Part shown: piece after piece, positions 1 through 8,113 of the stretch
How the letters are laid out: each line of letters begins with the position of its first letter
Numbering within the stretch: position 1 is the stretch's first letter
Source: DATFVA01 sp963800255
Lineage (GTDB): Bacteria; Bacteroidota; Ignavibacteria; Ignavibacteriales; Ignavibacteriaceae
Reading direction: 5' to 3'
Length of the DNA stretch: 64,000 bases
Assembly (NCBI GenBank): GCA_963800255.1
Contig: CAWDAK010000010.1
Span: forward strand, 165,267-229,266
Position numbers and translations under genes: made by a program
Notes under the pieces: generated by a model
Databases searched by the model: none
Seen by the model: the letters and a program-made list of their open reading frames with translations, nothing else
What the model was told of the DNA's origin: nothing

Positions 1-1
1 A

Positions 2-715
2 GCATACTACAGGATGATTTCAGCAGGGACATACACTGTAACATTTTCGGCTGAGAATTATTTCCCTCAAACGATCTCAAATGTCCAGGTGAATAATTTC
101 CAGAGCACAAACCTGGATATTCAGCTTGTACCGAACATTGTACCGGTTGAACTTTCATCATTCACTGCCGATCCTAACGGGAATGAAGCAGTTTTGAAGT
201 GGACAACCTCCACAGAAACGAATAATAATGGGTTTGTTGTTGAAAGGATTCAATTGCCTGAAGTGGGGGATCAGAAGAAATGGGCCAGGGTAGGATATGT
301 TGAAGGTAATGGTACAACAACGGAGAAGCATTCCTATTATTTTAATGATAAGGATCTTCAGACGGGAAAATATCAATACCGGTTGAAGCAGGTAGATTTT
401 GACGGCAGTTATGAATATTCAATTACTATTGTAGTTCAGATATCCAGCCCGGTTAAATTTGCCCTTGAGCAAAACTATCCTAATCCTTTTAATCCCTCAA
501 CGCTCATTAAGTTTTCAATAATTGAAAAGGCGGAAGTTACGCTGAGTGTTTATAATTCAATCGGACAAAAAATCAGGACGCTCATACAAGAGGAAATGGA
601 AAGCGGTTTCCACCAGGTAAGGTTTGAAGCAAATAATCTTTCCTCCGGGGTATATTTTTGCCAGTTAAATGCCGGGGGGCTTGTTAAAACGATGAAAATG
701 GTTCTAATTCGATAG
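2..715 (+). CDS. T9SS-sorted exported protein, C-terminal part (5' end outside window)
   Basis: The window opens inside this gene, so signal peptide and main domain are missing. The visible 237 residues start with the end of a carboxypeptidase-regulatory-like beta-sandwich (AGTYTVTFSAENY), a fold often placed just before the sorting domain in exported peptidases such as M14 carboxypeptidases. Next comes a PVELSSF...ETNNNGFVVER...YRLKQVDFDG module of about 100 residues that recurs in the two following genes, and then a type IX secretion sorting domain (NYPNPFNPST, SSGVYFCQL, ending KMVLIR). By family knowledge the protein is exported across the outer membrane and surface-attached or released. 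The enzymatic identity cannot be read from this fragment. The frame is open back to the window edge, so an internal ATG at 14 is not the true start. Confidence 0.85.
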   Translation, partial: AYYRMISAGTYTVTFSAENYFPQTISNVQVNNFQSTNLDIQLVPNIVPVELSSFTADPNGNEAVLKWTTSTETNNNGFVVERIQLPEVGDQKKWARVGYVEGNGTTTEKHSYYFNDKDLQTGKYQYRLKQVDFDGSYEYSITIVVQISSPVKFALEQNYPNPFNPSTLIKFSIIEKAEVTLSVYNSIGQKIRTLIQEEMESGFHQVRFEANNLSSGVYFCQLNAGGLVKTMKMVLIR

Positions 716-727
716 GCAGCCTGGTAA

Positions 728-1768
728 CCATTTATTAGCAAATTTGAACCCTGCTGCGAAGTTTACATCGGCGGACCTGAAGGTCTTTTTAAATCAAATG
801 ATTATGGTGAAAATTGGTCAGAAGTTGACTATGGTCCTGCTTCAAACCCGGAGGCAACCAATATGTTTTCTGCTAATGGATATCTTTTTGTTATCAACCT
901 TTATGATAATGGAATATACAGATCTTCAGACGGTACAAACTGGGAGTATTTCCCGAGTTCAATATTAACTACCGGAATAAATGCTTTTACTTCTTATGGA
1001 AATAAAATATTTGTTTCAACCTTTTATAGTGGAGTACTTACCTCGGAAGATAACGGTTTAACCTGGCAGGAATTTAATGACGGACTGCCCTACGCACAGA
1101 GTTACCCGTCTATATTCGGATTGGTAGTAAAAAACGATAAACTATACGCAACTTTAAATGAATACAGCATCTGGCAATATGACCTTGAAGCCTTACCTGT
1201 TGAACTGGTTTCTTTTTCGTTAAGCATAAACGGAACAAGTATATCGCTAAGCTGGCATACGGTTTCTGAGACAAACAACAAAGGTTTTATTATAGAGAGA
1301 AGTAAAATATCTGAAGGCAACGGTCAGGAACAATGGGACGGGATAGGATATGTGGAGGGAAACGGAACAACATTAGATGACCATTCATATTCTTTTCTTG
1401 ATGAAAATCTTCAGACTGGAAAATATCAGTACCGGCTGAAGCAGATAGATTTTGACGGCAGCTTTGAATTTTCAAATATTATCGAAGGGGAGGTTTCTGT
1501 TATTTCCCAATTCTCACTTGAGCAGAATTATCCCAATCCGTTTAATCCGTCAACGAATATAAAATTCAGCATTCCGGTAAAATCCATCGTATCACTTAAA
1601 GTTTATGATGTCCTTGGCGGTGAAGTAGAGACCCTCGTTAATGGAGAAAAAGAAGCGGGCAGCTACAATTTCAAATTTAATGCTAAAAATGTTTCCAGCG
1701 GCATTTATTTTTACAAATTAGAGGCTGGCGGGTACACTTCTATCCGCAAGATGCTGTTTCTCAAATAA
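728..1768 (+). pseudogene. 5'-truncated Asp-box beta-propeller protein with T9SS sorting domain
   Basis: The frame is open from 728 (just after stops at 713 and 725) to 1768, but the first ATG is at 863 and no signal peptide precedes it. The coding signal clearly starts before that ATG: an Asp-box-like repeat (SNDYGENW) lies upstream and two more (SSDGTNWEYF, SEDNGLTWQEF) follow, as in sialidase/Ycf48-type propellers. After them come the PVELVSF module (about residues 110-210 from the ATG) and a sorting domain (NYPNPFNPSTNIKF, ending KMLFLK). It lies in the same frame as the preceding gene, with nearly the same C-terminal architecture. This looks like the product of a recombination or deletion that joined the 3' part of one exported-protein gene behind another. 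It could be expressed from 863 as a cytosolic stub, but that seems unlikely. Confidence 0.65.
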
Positions 1769-1879
1769 AATGGGTCACACAAACCAGATTTGGCGTGCCT
1801 ATTGAGTTAGGACAAACCCGAGGAATATCTTCTGTATCCATATTGACATTCGGGATTTAAAGATATAAATTCTTTGGTG

Positions 1880-1893
1880 TGTAAACGTTTACA
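1880..1893. promoter_or_regulatory. LacI/CcpA-type operator palindrome
   Basis: TGTAAACGTTTACA is a perfect 14-bp palindrome with the central CG typical of operators bound by LacI-family regulators. It lies 39 bp before the start codon of the exported protein at 1932, a position fit for control of that gene. No LacI-family gene is in the window. Confidence 0.6.
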
Positions 1894-1931
1894 TTTTAGC
1901 TCAAATCAATTTAAACAAATGGAGGGATCTT

Positions 1932-3017
1932 ATGAAACGTCTTTTACTTGTTTCTTTTGTTCTCCTTTCCGCTTCTGTTTTCGCCCAACCCTTTACGGTA
2001 GATTTTGAAACTGTAGGTAACAGCTGGGCATGGACTGTCTTTTCCCAGGGATCTGGAGGTAGTTTTGATATTGTTGCAAACCCGGCTCCCGGAGGCTTGA
2101 ATACTTCTGACAGCTGTGCAATGCTCGCTGTTAGTGCAGACGGCGACCCATGGGCAGGTGCTTTTTCCGGTGATTTTCCTGATTTAGAATTAACGATGGA
2201 TAATTGTATTGTCAAAATTCTGGTTTATAAGGATGTTGTTTCTAATTTTAACTTAAAATTAGAGCCTCCGGCAGTTGATCACAACGTTCCCAACACGTTA
2301 ACCAACCAATGGGAGGAATTGACATTTGATTATTCCGCAGATATCGGAACAACCGTTGCCACATTAACTCTCATACCTGATTTCTCAGAAAGTCCCAGAA
2401 CCTATGCCAGTGTAAATTATATTGATAATATCAGGTTCCTGCCATATAGTGAATTACCGGTTGAATTAACATCATTCACAGTTTCAAATAACGGTCTCGG
2501 TCAGGTAATCCTAAACTGGCAAACTGCTACAGAGATAAACAACCGTATTTTTGAAATTGAACGAAAATCCGGAAGTGAGAACTTCTCTACTATTGGATTT
2601 ATACGCGGTGAGGGAACAACATCAGAACAGCATAACTATTCGTTTGTAGATAAAAATGTTAATAACCAGTCGTATACATACAGACTGAAACAAATCGATA
2701 TGAACGGACAAACAACATATTCGAGCGAGGTCAGTATTCAAGCTATTGGTCCTAAAACATTTGATCTAACCCAGAATTATCCAAACCCGTTTAACCCGAC
2801 GACGACAATAAGCTTTATTGTTCCTAAATCAGAATTTGTAACTTTATCGGTTTATAATTCTCTTGGTGAACAAGTAGCTCAGCTTGTGAATGGAGTAATC
2901 TCTGAAGGATCTCATGTAGCAACATTTGATGCTAAATCGTTACCAAGCGGTGTATATGTGTATAAATTGCAGCAAGGTAATTCAGTATTAAGTAAAAAGA
3001 TGCTGTTGATGAAATAA
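1932..3017 (+). CDS. Exported protein with jelly-roll-like N-terminal domain and T9SS sorting domain
   Basis: 361 residues, complete. A signal peptide (MKRLLLVSFVLLSASVFAQ) follows a good ribosome site (GGAGGG, 7 bases before ATG). Residues about 20-175 form a beta-rich domain (VDFETVGNSWAW..., ending YIDNIRFLPY) resembling carbohydrate-binding-like domains attached to exported glycoside hydrolases, but no catalytic domain is present. Residues about 180-270 are the PVELTSF...YRLKQIDMNG module. The end is a sorting domain (NYPNPFNPTTTISF, SGVYVYKL, KKMLLMK). Export by T9SS is inferred from that domain. The LacI-type palindrome at 1880 suggests sugar-responsive expression, which would fit a carbohydrate-binding role. 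The exact ligand is unknown. Confidence 0.8.
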   Translation: MKRLLLVSFVLLSASVFAQPFTVDFETVGNSWAWTVFSQGSGGSFDIVANPAPGGLNTSDSCAMLAVSADGDPWAGAFSGDFPDLELTMDNCIVKILVYKDVVSNFNLKLEPPAVDHNVPNTLTNQWEELTFDYSADIGTTVATLTLIPDFSESPRTYASVNYIDNIRFLPYSELPVELTSFTVSNNGLGQVILNWQTATEINNRIFEIERKSGSENFSTIGFIRGEGTTSEQHNYSFVDKNVNNQSYTYRLKQIDMNGQTTYSSEVSIQAIGPKTFDLTQNYPNPFNPTTTISFIVPKSEFVTLSVYNSLGEQVAQLVNGVISEGSHVATFDAKSLPSGVYVYKLQQGNSVLSKKMLLMK

Positions 3018-3083
3018 CGACATTTGTCGCCTCAGAAAGTTAAATCCGGAAGGAGAAAACTGAGGTTAGATGAATAACATTTC

Positions 3084-3132
3084 TAAGGGAGAGTTTAATT
3101 GGGTTTAGAAAATCCAATTGAATTCTCCCTTA
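3084..3132. repeat. Long near-perfect hairpin (23-bp stem, 3-base loop)
   Basis: Arms 3084-3106 and 3110-3132 are inverted copies with three mismatches that would be G-U pairs in one transcript strand; the loop is AGA. It lies 66 bases after the stop of the exported protein at 3017. There is no T-run after it, so it may act as an mRNA 3' structure rather than a classic terminator, or be a small palindromic mobile repeat. Confidence 0.7.
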
Positions 3133-3206
3133 AATTTAGGGGATCCTACCAACTTATCACGCTAACACATCAAAGCAAACAAAAAAGATTTTTAACGAAA
3201 CGGATG

Positions 3207-3480
3207 TCTATTAACGTTTTGCCGCGCTGCGGCAAGGATGGGTTTGGATTAAAGATGGGTATCTACGTACATATCGGTGCGCTGCACCGAAACCAAAGGC
3301 GCGAGGTGAAGGTAAAGGCCGGCGAAGGCAAGGAGGGGTGAATGTATGCAATAGAATCTACGAATATATCGGTGCGATGCACCGAATACAAAAGTCCGAG
3401 GTAAAGACAAAGGCCGGTGAAGGCAAGGAGGGGTGAATATATGCAATGGAATCTACGAATATATCGGTGCGATGCACCTA
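3207..3480. repeat. Hairpin repeat cluster, 95-bp tandem period
   Basis: Four units sit at 3207-3234, 3261-3290, 3356-3385 and 3451-3480. Each has an AT-rich lead (TCTATTAACGTTTT or ATCTACGAATATATC) followed by a small palindrome (GCCGC-NNN-GCGGC or GGTGC-NNN-GCACC). The last three are spaced exactly 95 bp apart, with spacers rich in GGCGAAGGCAAGGAGGGGTG-like sequence. The same family appears at 33515-34259, and related hairpins at 50758-50919 and 57204-57365. Together with the hairpins on either side this accounts for the gene-free stretch 3018-3529. Confidence 0.8.
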
Positions 3481-3481
3481 T

Positions 3482-3516
3482 ATCTTTTACCCTGGGCAGA
3501 AGCCCAGGGCAAAGAT
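3482..3516. terminator. Strong inverted repeat between converging genes
   Basis: CCCTGGGC (3490-3497) pairs with GCCCAGGG (3502-3509), and the flanks ATCTTT and AAAGAT extend the symmetry to 35 bases. It is placed between the plus-strand exported-protein gene and the end of the minus-strand aldo/keto reductase at 3530. No clean T-run follows on either strand, so terminator function is inferred from position. Confidence 0.45.
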
Positions 3517-3529
3517 GTAAGGGTATAAT

Positions 3530-4510
3530 CTATTTATTAAAGTCCTTAAACAATTCTCTTATATAACTAAATTCTTCGTTTGTGAGGGGTTTATCCTGGC
3601 CTGACAGGTTGGATTTAACCTGCTTGAGGTTTCGGAATCCCGGGATTACACAACCCACCTCATTATAATGAAGCAAATATTGTAAAGCAGCTCTTGAGAG
3701 ATCTTCTATAGATGACCCGAACTTTGATTTCAGTTTATCCAGTATGGGTTCAAGCTTAGCCAGGTTTTCTTTACTGAACCGGTCGGAGTCTTTTCTGTGA
3801 TCGCCAGCCTCAAATTTAGGTGGATTGTTCTTATCATATTTGTCGAGTAGGAGTCCCTGCGCAACGGGACCAAATGCAACAAACGAAATATTATTCTCAT
3901 CCAGCAGCTTTCTCGTTGGAGTCCCTTCCTGCAGGAACCTGTCATCCATTGCGCTTGAAAAACTCTGTATTACCTCAGGTTTAACTTTTGGAATCAGCTT
4001 GCTGAAATCAGAGTGTGAATAAGCGGACTGCCCAATGAGTCTTATCTTCCCTTCTTCTTTGAGTTTATACATTACTTCAATGGCATCATCCAGGTATTTA
4101 TCGTTCTCACCGAAATCGCCATGATGGAAGTAGTATAGGTCAATATAATCCCGGTTTAAGTTTTTCAGCGACTGCTCGCACTGGTGACGGATATGCTGAG
4201 GTTCATAAGCATGCGCAGCTGTTCCGGGGAACCAGCCGATCTTTGTTGCTATTATAAAATCATTTATCCTTGTATCAAGTATGCGGGCCAGCATTCTTTC
4301 AGCCCTGCCATTGCCATAGACATCAGCGTTATCAAAATGGGTGACACCATTATCAATGGCGTAATTTATTGCTTCTTTTACTTCCCCTTCGTTAACATTG
4401 GCCCAGCCATTAGGATCTCCGTTAACCCAATTGAGACCTCCGAGCGTCCAGCAGCCCAGACTGATTTCTGATACCTCGATATCTGATTTTCCAAGTTTTC
4501 TGTATTTCAT
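3530..4510 (-). CDS. Aldo/keto reductase
   Basis: 326 residues, full length for a beta/alpha-barrel NADPH-dependent aldo/keto reductase. The catalytic tetrad is visible: Asp60 and Tyr65 in HFDNADVYGNG, Lys90 in IATKIGW, and His129 in DLYYFHH. The C-terminal part (VIPGFRNLKQVKSNL) matches the cofactor-binding end of the YdjG/IolS-like branch. The natural substrate of this branch is usually an aldehyde or sugar-derived carbonyl and cannot be read from the sequence. An AGGAGGA ribosome site lies directly upstream of ATG. It is followed upstream by the secreted-protein gene at 4524-5250, only 13 bases away, so the two may be co-transcribed. Confidence 0.9.
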   Translation of the reverse strand: MKYRKLGKSDIEVSEISLGCWTLGGLNWVNGDPNGWANVNEGEVKEAINYAIDNGVTHFDNADVYGNGRAERMLARILDTRINDFIIATKIGWFPGTAAHAYEPQHIRHQCEQSLKNLNRDYIDLYYFHHGDFGENDKYLDDAIEVMYKLKEEGKIRLIGQSAYSHSDFSKLIPKVKPEVIQSFSSAMDDRFLQEGTPTRKLLDENNISFVAFGPVAQGLLLDKYDKNNPPKFEAGDHRKDSDRFSKENLAKLEPILDKLKSKFGSSIEDLSRAALQYLLHYNEVGCVIPGFRNLKQVKSNLSGQDKPLTNEEFSYIRELFKDFNK

Positions 4511-4523
4511 ATTCCTCCTTAAA

Positions 4524-5250
4524 TTACTTTATTCCAAATAATGCTTCTGTTTTCTGATATGCACGGTGTACATCTTCAACTCCGTACTTAGCAAGTTCAT
4601 AATTGCTGCTCTTTAATTCTTCTCTAAGTTTTTGAACAGCATGAAGCAGTTGAGTTGTATTGGATATCAAACTTTGATTGCATTTCCTGGTCATTGGTTC
4701 TTAGTTTAACTTTACTTAATGCTTCAGCTTTTGAAACCAGGTCATCGCTAACCAGGTAAATCTGCTGGTAATCTTCCTGAGGCAGATATTTATGATAAAT
4801 CATATACAGTATTTGATGGAACTGATCCAGTTCAGGCAGTACAGGGTGGATAATGTGCACAAGAGCTTCATACCTGGAGTGCAGGTTTTCAGCTGCTTTC
4901 AGCAGCAGGTCATTATTATCTTCTTCAGCAATCTTCTTATATTCTTCTACGGATACTTTAAATTCATCAACCCCTCTATTCCATAGTTCCTGCTTGTCAC
5001 GTAAAATTCCCGGAAGTTCAGCCTCATATATAGTTTGTGAGCCTTTATCAATATCCTCAACATAATTCTTGAGTGCGGAATAATCCTTTGAAGGATAGGC
5101 AACGTGCCAGATAGGGTAAATAACATCGTGGAAGTCACTCAATGCAGGTACTTCAGCTGTTATTTCCGTAGAATCAAATTCTGCCTGAGAAAGAACCGGG
5201 ATAGACAGCAAAACGAAAAGAGTAATAATTGTGTAGATTTTAGTAAGCAT
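4524..5250 (-). CDS. Secreted protein of unknown function, frameshifted near the 3' end
   Basis: The main frame runs from the ATG at 5250, with a signal peptide (MLTKIYTIITLFVLLSIPVLSQ), and stops early at 4624. The adjacent frame continues from about 4665 as QLLHAVQKLREELKSSNYEL... and ends with ALFGIK at 4524, just before the aldo/keto reductase. A single-base indel near 4660 therefore splits one gene of about 240 residues. The mature part is alpha-helical and charged, with repeated HDVIYPIWHVAYP and HPVLPELDQFHQILYMIYH motifs: paired histidines in a possible four-helix arrangement, which could bind a metal or heme. I do not recognise a named family. Confidence 0.65.
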
Positions 5251-5279
5251 AAGTTCCCCGACTAATTTATTTATGAATG

Positions 5280-5633
5280 TTATAGATTATTTAATTGTTC
5301 TCTTAAGGACTTCTTTAACCCTTTTACTACCAGGTCATATGAATGATCTATCCACTCCTCTATCAGACTATTCTTTACGGTGCCTTCGATTTCAACAGTA
5401 TTCCAGTGGAGCTTGTTCATATGATATCCCGGCGTAACAGATGGATATCGTTCTCTCAGCTCAACAGCTTTTTCAGGATCGCACTTAATATTTATAGAAA
5501 AGGGCGGATTTAAACTAGCAATAAGGAATATCTTTCCCATAACCTTATAGACAGGAGATTCCTCATTAAAGGGAAGCTCTTCCGTCACTCCTTTTTTCCT
5601 GAGACAATATTCTCTTACCTGTTCGATATTCAT
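5280..5633 (-). CDS. MmcQ/YjbR family protein
   Basis: 117 residues, the usual length of this small DNA-binding-like fold (DUF419). Family hallmarks are the N-terminal helix VREYCLRKKGVTEELPF, the central GKIFLIASL strand, and the PGYHMNKLHWNTVEI motif near residue 70. Cellular function is not established for the family. The ATG overlaps the hemB stop by one base (TAATG), so it is translationally coupled to hemB. Confidence 0.85.
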   Translation of the reverse strand: MNIEQVREYCLRKKGVTEELPFNEESPVYKVMGKIFLIASLNPPFSINIKCDPEKAVELRERYPSVTPGYHMNKLHWNTVEIEGTVKNSLIEEWIDHSYDLVVKGLKKSLREQLNNL

Positions 5634-6619
5634 TATCTTCTATTTTTATCCAGCCAGCGTGCGGCATCTTTTGCAAAATAGGTTAAGAACATATCTGCGC
5701 CGGCACGTTTAATTGCCATTAAGGATTCAATCATTACCCTTTCTTCATCAATCCAGCCATTTATTCCAGCTGCCTTGATCATAGCGTACTCGCCGCTAAC
5801 CTGGTAAGCCGCGGTAGGCATTCCGAATCTATCCTTCACTCTGCGTATGATATCAAGGTAGGGTCCCGCGGGTTTAACCATTATTATATCAGCGCCCTCT
5901 TCGATATCTGATTCAGCCTCACGCATTGCCTCATCACCATTGGCTATATCCATCTGGTGTGATCTTCTGTCGCCGAAAGCCGGGGCAGAGTCAGCCGCAT
6001 CGCGGAATGGACCGTAATAGCCTGATGAATATTTCACTGCATAGCTCATTATTGGAGTTTTATGAAAACCATTCTCATCTAGTATCTTCCTGATTGCTGT
6101 CACCCGACCATCCATCATATCTGACGGCGCGACTAGATCAGCGCCAGCCTGGACGTGTGTTAGTGCTTCCTTTGCAAGCAGTTCGACGGTTTCATCATTA
6201 AGAATTTCTTCTCCGTTTAATAATCCGCAGTGACCATGCGAGGTATATTCACACATACATACATCCGTTATCACGAGCAGGTTTTTTACTTCCGCTTTTA
6301 TAGCGCGGATAGCACGTTGAATAATTCCCTGCGGATCATACGCTTCAGAACCTTTTTCATCCTTGTGCGACGGGATGCCGAACAAAATAACCGCCGGTAT
6401 ACCAAGGGCTTCAACTTCTTTACATTCTTTAACTGCGTTGTCAATAGAAAGTTGTGAAACGCCGGGCATAGATTTGATAGGCTTATTTATATTTTCTCCC
6501 GGTACGACAAACAAAGGATATATAAAATCATTTTTAGATAATTCGGTTTCTCTAACCATATCCCTTACGAGGGGATTGTAGCGAAGTCGTCTCATTCTTT
6601 TAACTGGATATGCTGCCAT
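5633..6619 (-). CDS. hemB: Delta-aminolevulinic acid dehydratase (porphobilinogen synthase)
   Basis: 328 residues, standard length. It condenses two 5-aminolevulinate molecules to porphobilinogen in the cytoplasm. The two Schiff-base lysines are present (Lys196 in MSYAVKYSSG, Lys249 in IIMVKPAG), as is the cysteine zinc site (Cys121, Cys123, Cys131 in DVCMCEYTSHGHCG), indicating a zinc-dependent enzyme. The APSDMMDGR and YQVSGEYAM motifs also match. It sits 24 bases after hemY and overlaps the YjbR gene, so hemY-hemB-yjbR is probably one operon. Confidence 0.97.
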   Translation of the reverse strand: MAAYPVKRMRRLRYNPLVRDMVRETELSKNDFIYPLFVVPGENINKPIKSMPGVSQLSIDNAVKECKEVEALGIPAVILFGIPSHKDEKGSEAYDPQGIIQRAIRAIKAEVKNLLVITDVCMCEYTSHGHCGLLNGEEILNDETVELLAKEALTHVQAGADLVAPSDMMDGRVTAIRKILDENGFHKTPIMSYAVKYSSGYYGPFRDAADSAPAFGDRRSHQMDIANGDEAMREAESDIEEGADIIMVKPAGPYLDIIRRVKDRFGMPTAAYQVSGEYAMIKAAGINGWIDEERVMIESLMAIKRAGADMFLTYFAKDAARWLDKNRR

Positions 6620-6643
6620 AGGTTTTCCTTAGTTAATTAAAAA

Positions 6644-8023
6644 TTATTCATTGTTAATTGATTTTTTAATTCGTTCGAAAATCAATTCGCCATTCTTCAA
6701 GCAATCGCCGATGGAAATTCCTCCGCGGTAATTTCCGCTTAGGAAAACACCAGGATTATTTTTTTCAAATTCATCAAAATATCTTTCGTGTTCAATGTAA
6801 CCTATATTATACTGGGGAATAGATTTTGTCCAGTATTTATAACCTGTATACACAGGATCCTCGGTAATCCCCATAATCTTTTCGAATTCACCCCTCACTT
6901 TTTTAATCAATATTTCTTTATCGATGTTTCCAACTTCAGGATCCCGGGCTCCACCAACGAACAAAGTAAATGCTGCCTTATCTTCATCAGCACGATTAGG
7001 AAAAATAATTGAACTCCATATAGCTCCAAGGAAGGAACGCCTTTCTTTTGCCGGAACAAGAAACCCGAAACCATCGAGCGACTGCCTGATGCTTTCTTTA
7101 TTGTATCCCAGCATCAACGCTAATACGGGGGGATAGTAAACCGCGTTGAAATGTTCTGTGAGTTTATCATCCCAGGATTTGAAAAGTTCAGCTGCGGTAT
7201 AGGCTGGTAAGGTTGAGAGCAGAACGTCACAATCTATTTCTTTAAGATGACCGGCATTATTGTACTTAATTTTGAATCCTTTTCCAGACTTTTGAATTGA
7301 AGTTACATCACAAAAAGTATGAACTCTGTCGCCCAGGTAAGAGGCAATTGCGTTCGGCAGCTTCTGCATGCCTTCTGCAAAAGAAAACATCCTTGCACTT
7401 TGTTTCGATTTCTCAGCTCTTTGTTTTCTTTCTTTTATACTTTTTACGGTACCGACAATCAAGCCGCCGTATTTTTCTTCGAGTTCATACAACTTCGGAA
7501 ACGAAGACTGGACGCTAAGCTCCTCCGGATTTCCGGCATATACGCCTGCGACAAAAGGATTTATAGCATAATCAAGAAATTCCTGTCCCAGCCTGCGTTT
7601 AACGAAATCAGCAATGCTCTGATAATAACCTTCCTTTGAGCGTCCGATAAAAGGTTCAGCAAAGAGTCTTAATTTGGCTTTTCCACTGAATAACCTGGTT
7701 TTAAGAAAAGCGGGGGGACTCATAGGCAGAGGGTGAAGCATATTATCACGCAGAATATATCTTTTGGACGCTTCTTTGTTTGCATAGACAAGGTCGTCCC
7801 CAAGTTTCAGATCTGACACTATTTTTGAGAGAACGGGAGTAGTTTCAAGACCGCTGTTTGGTCCGCGGTCGAATAAAAAGCCTTGCTCTTTTATTGTCTC
7901 TACAGAGCCTCCAACCTCCCTCTTCTTTTCGAGCACAGTAACATCAAACCCCTCTTTAGCTAGAAAATAGGCCGGCGTTAAGCCTGAGATGCCTGCACCT
8001 AGAACTACAACTTTTTTGCTCAT
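6644..8023 (-). CDS. hemY: Protoporphyrinogen/coproporphyrinogen oxidase, FAD-dependent (HemY type)
   Basis: 459 residues. The N-terminal FAD-binding fold has VVVLGAGISGLTPAYFLAKE and EKKREVGG, followed by RGPNSGLE; the C-terminus has the second FAD-contact motif GNYRGGISIGDCLKNG. This family removes six electrons from protoporphyrinogen IX using oxygen, or oxidises coproporphyrinogen III in the Gram-positive pathway. The anaerobic HemN in the same locus makes protoporphyrinogen the likelier substrate. The gene leads the hemY-hemB-yjbR group and is divergent from the M14 peptidase gene across 90 bp, which must hold both promoters. Confidence 0.92.
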   Translation of the reverse strand: MSKKVVVLGAGISGLTPAYFLAKEGFDVTVLEKKREVGGSVETIKEQGFLFDRGPNSGLETTPVLSKIVSDLKLGDDLVYANKEASKRYILRDNMLHPLPMSPPAFLKTRLFSGKAKLRLFAEPFIGRSKEGYYQSIADFVKRRLGQEFLDYAINPFVAGVYAGNPEELSVQSSFPKLYELEEKYGGLIVGTVKSIKERKQRAEKSKQSARMFSFAEGMQKLPNAIASYLGDRVHTFCDVTSIQKSGKGFKIKYNNAGHLKEIDCDVLLSTLPAYTAAELFKSWDDKLTEHFNAVYYPPVLALMLGYNKESIRQSLDGFGFLVPAKERRSFLGAIWSSIIFPNRADEDKAAFTLFVGGARDPEVGNIDKEILIKKVRGEFEKIMGITEDPVYTGYKYWTKSIPQYNIGYIEHERYFDEFEKNNPGVFLSGNYRGGISIGDCLKNGELIFERIKKSINNE

Positions 8024-8113
8024 TTATGCCTAATTTGGATTTCAATAATTCTAAAATATTGTGGTAATTTACCAAATAAATGAGAACTTTAGTACATATA
8101 AATAAAGCACCGA

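Noticed and set aside
3099..3341. 80-codon plus-strand frame
   Set aside because: It runs through hairpin repeats, has a repeat-derived composition and no protein features.
3261..3480. Regularly spaced repeats suggesting a CRISPR array
   Set aside because: The spacers are nearly identical to each other, there are too few units, and no cas genes are present; these are tandem hairpin repeats.
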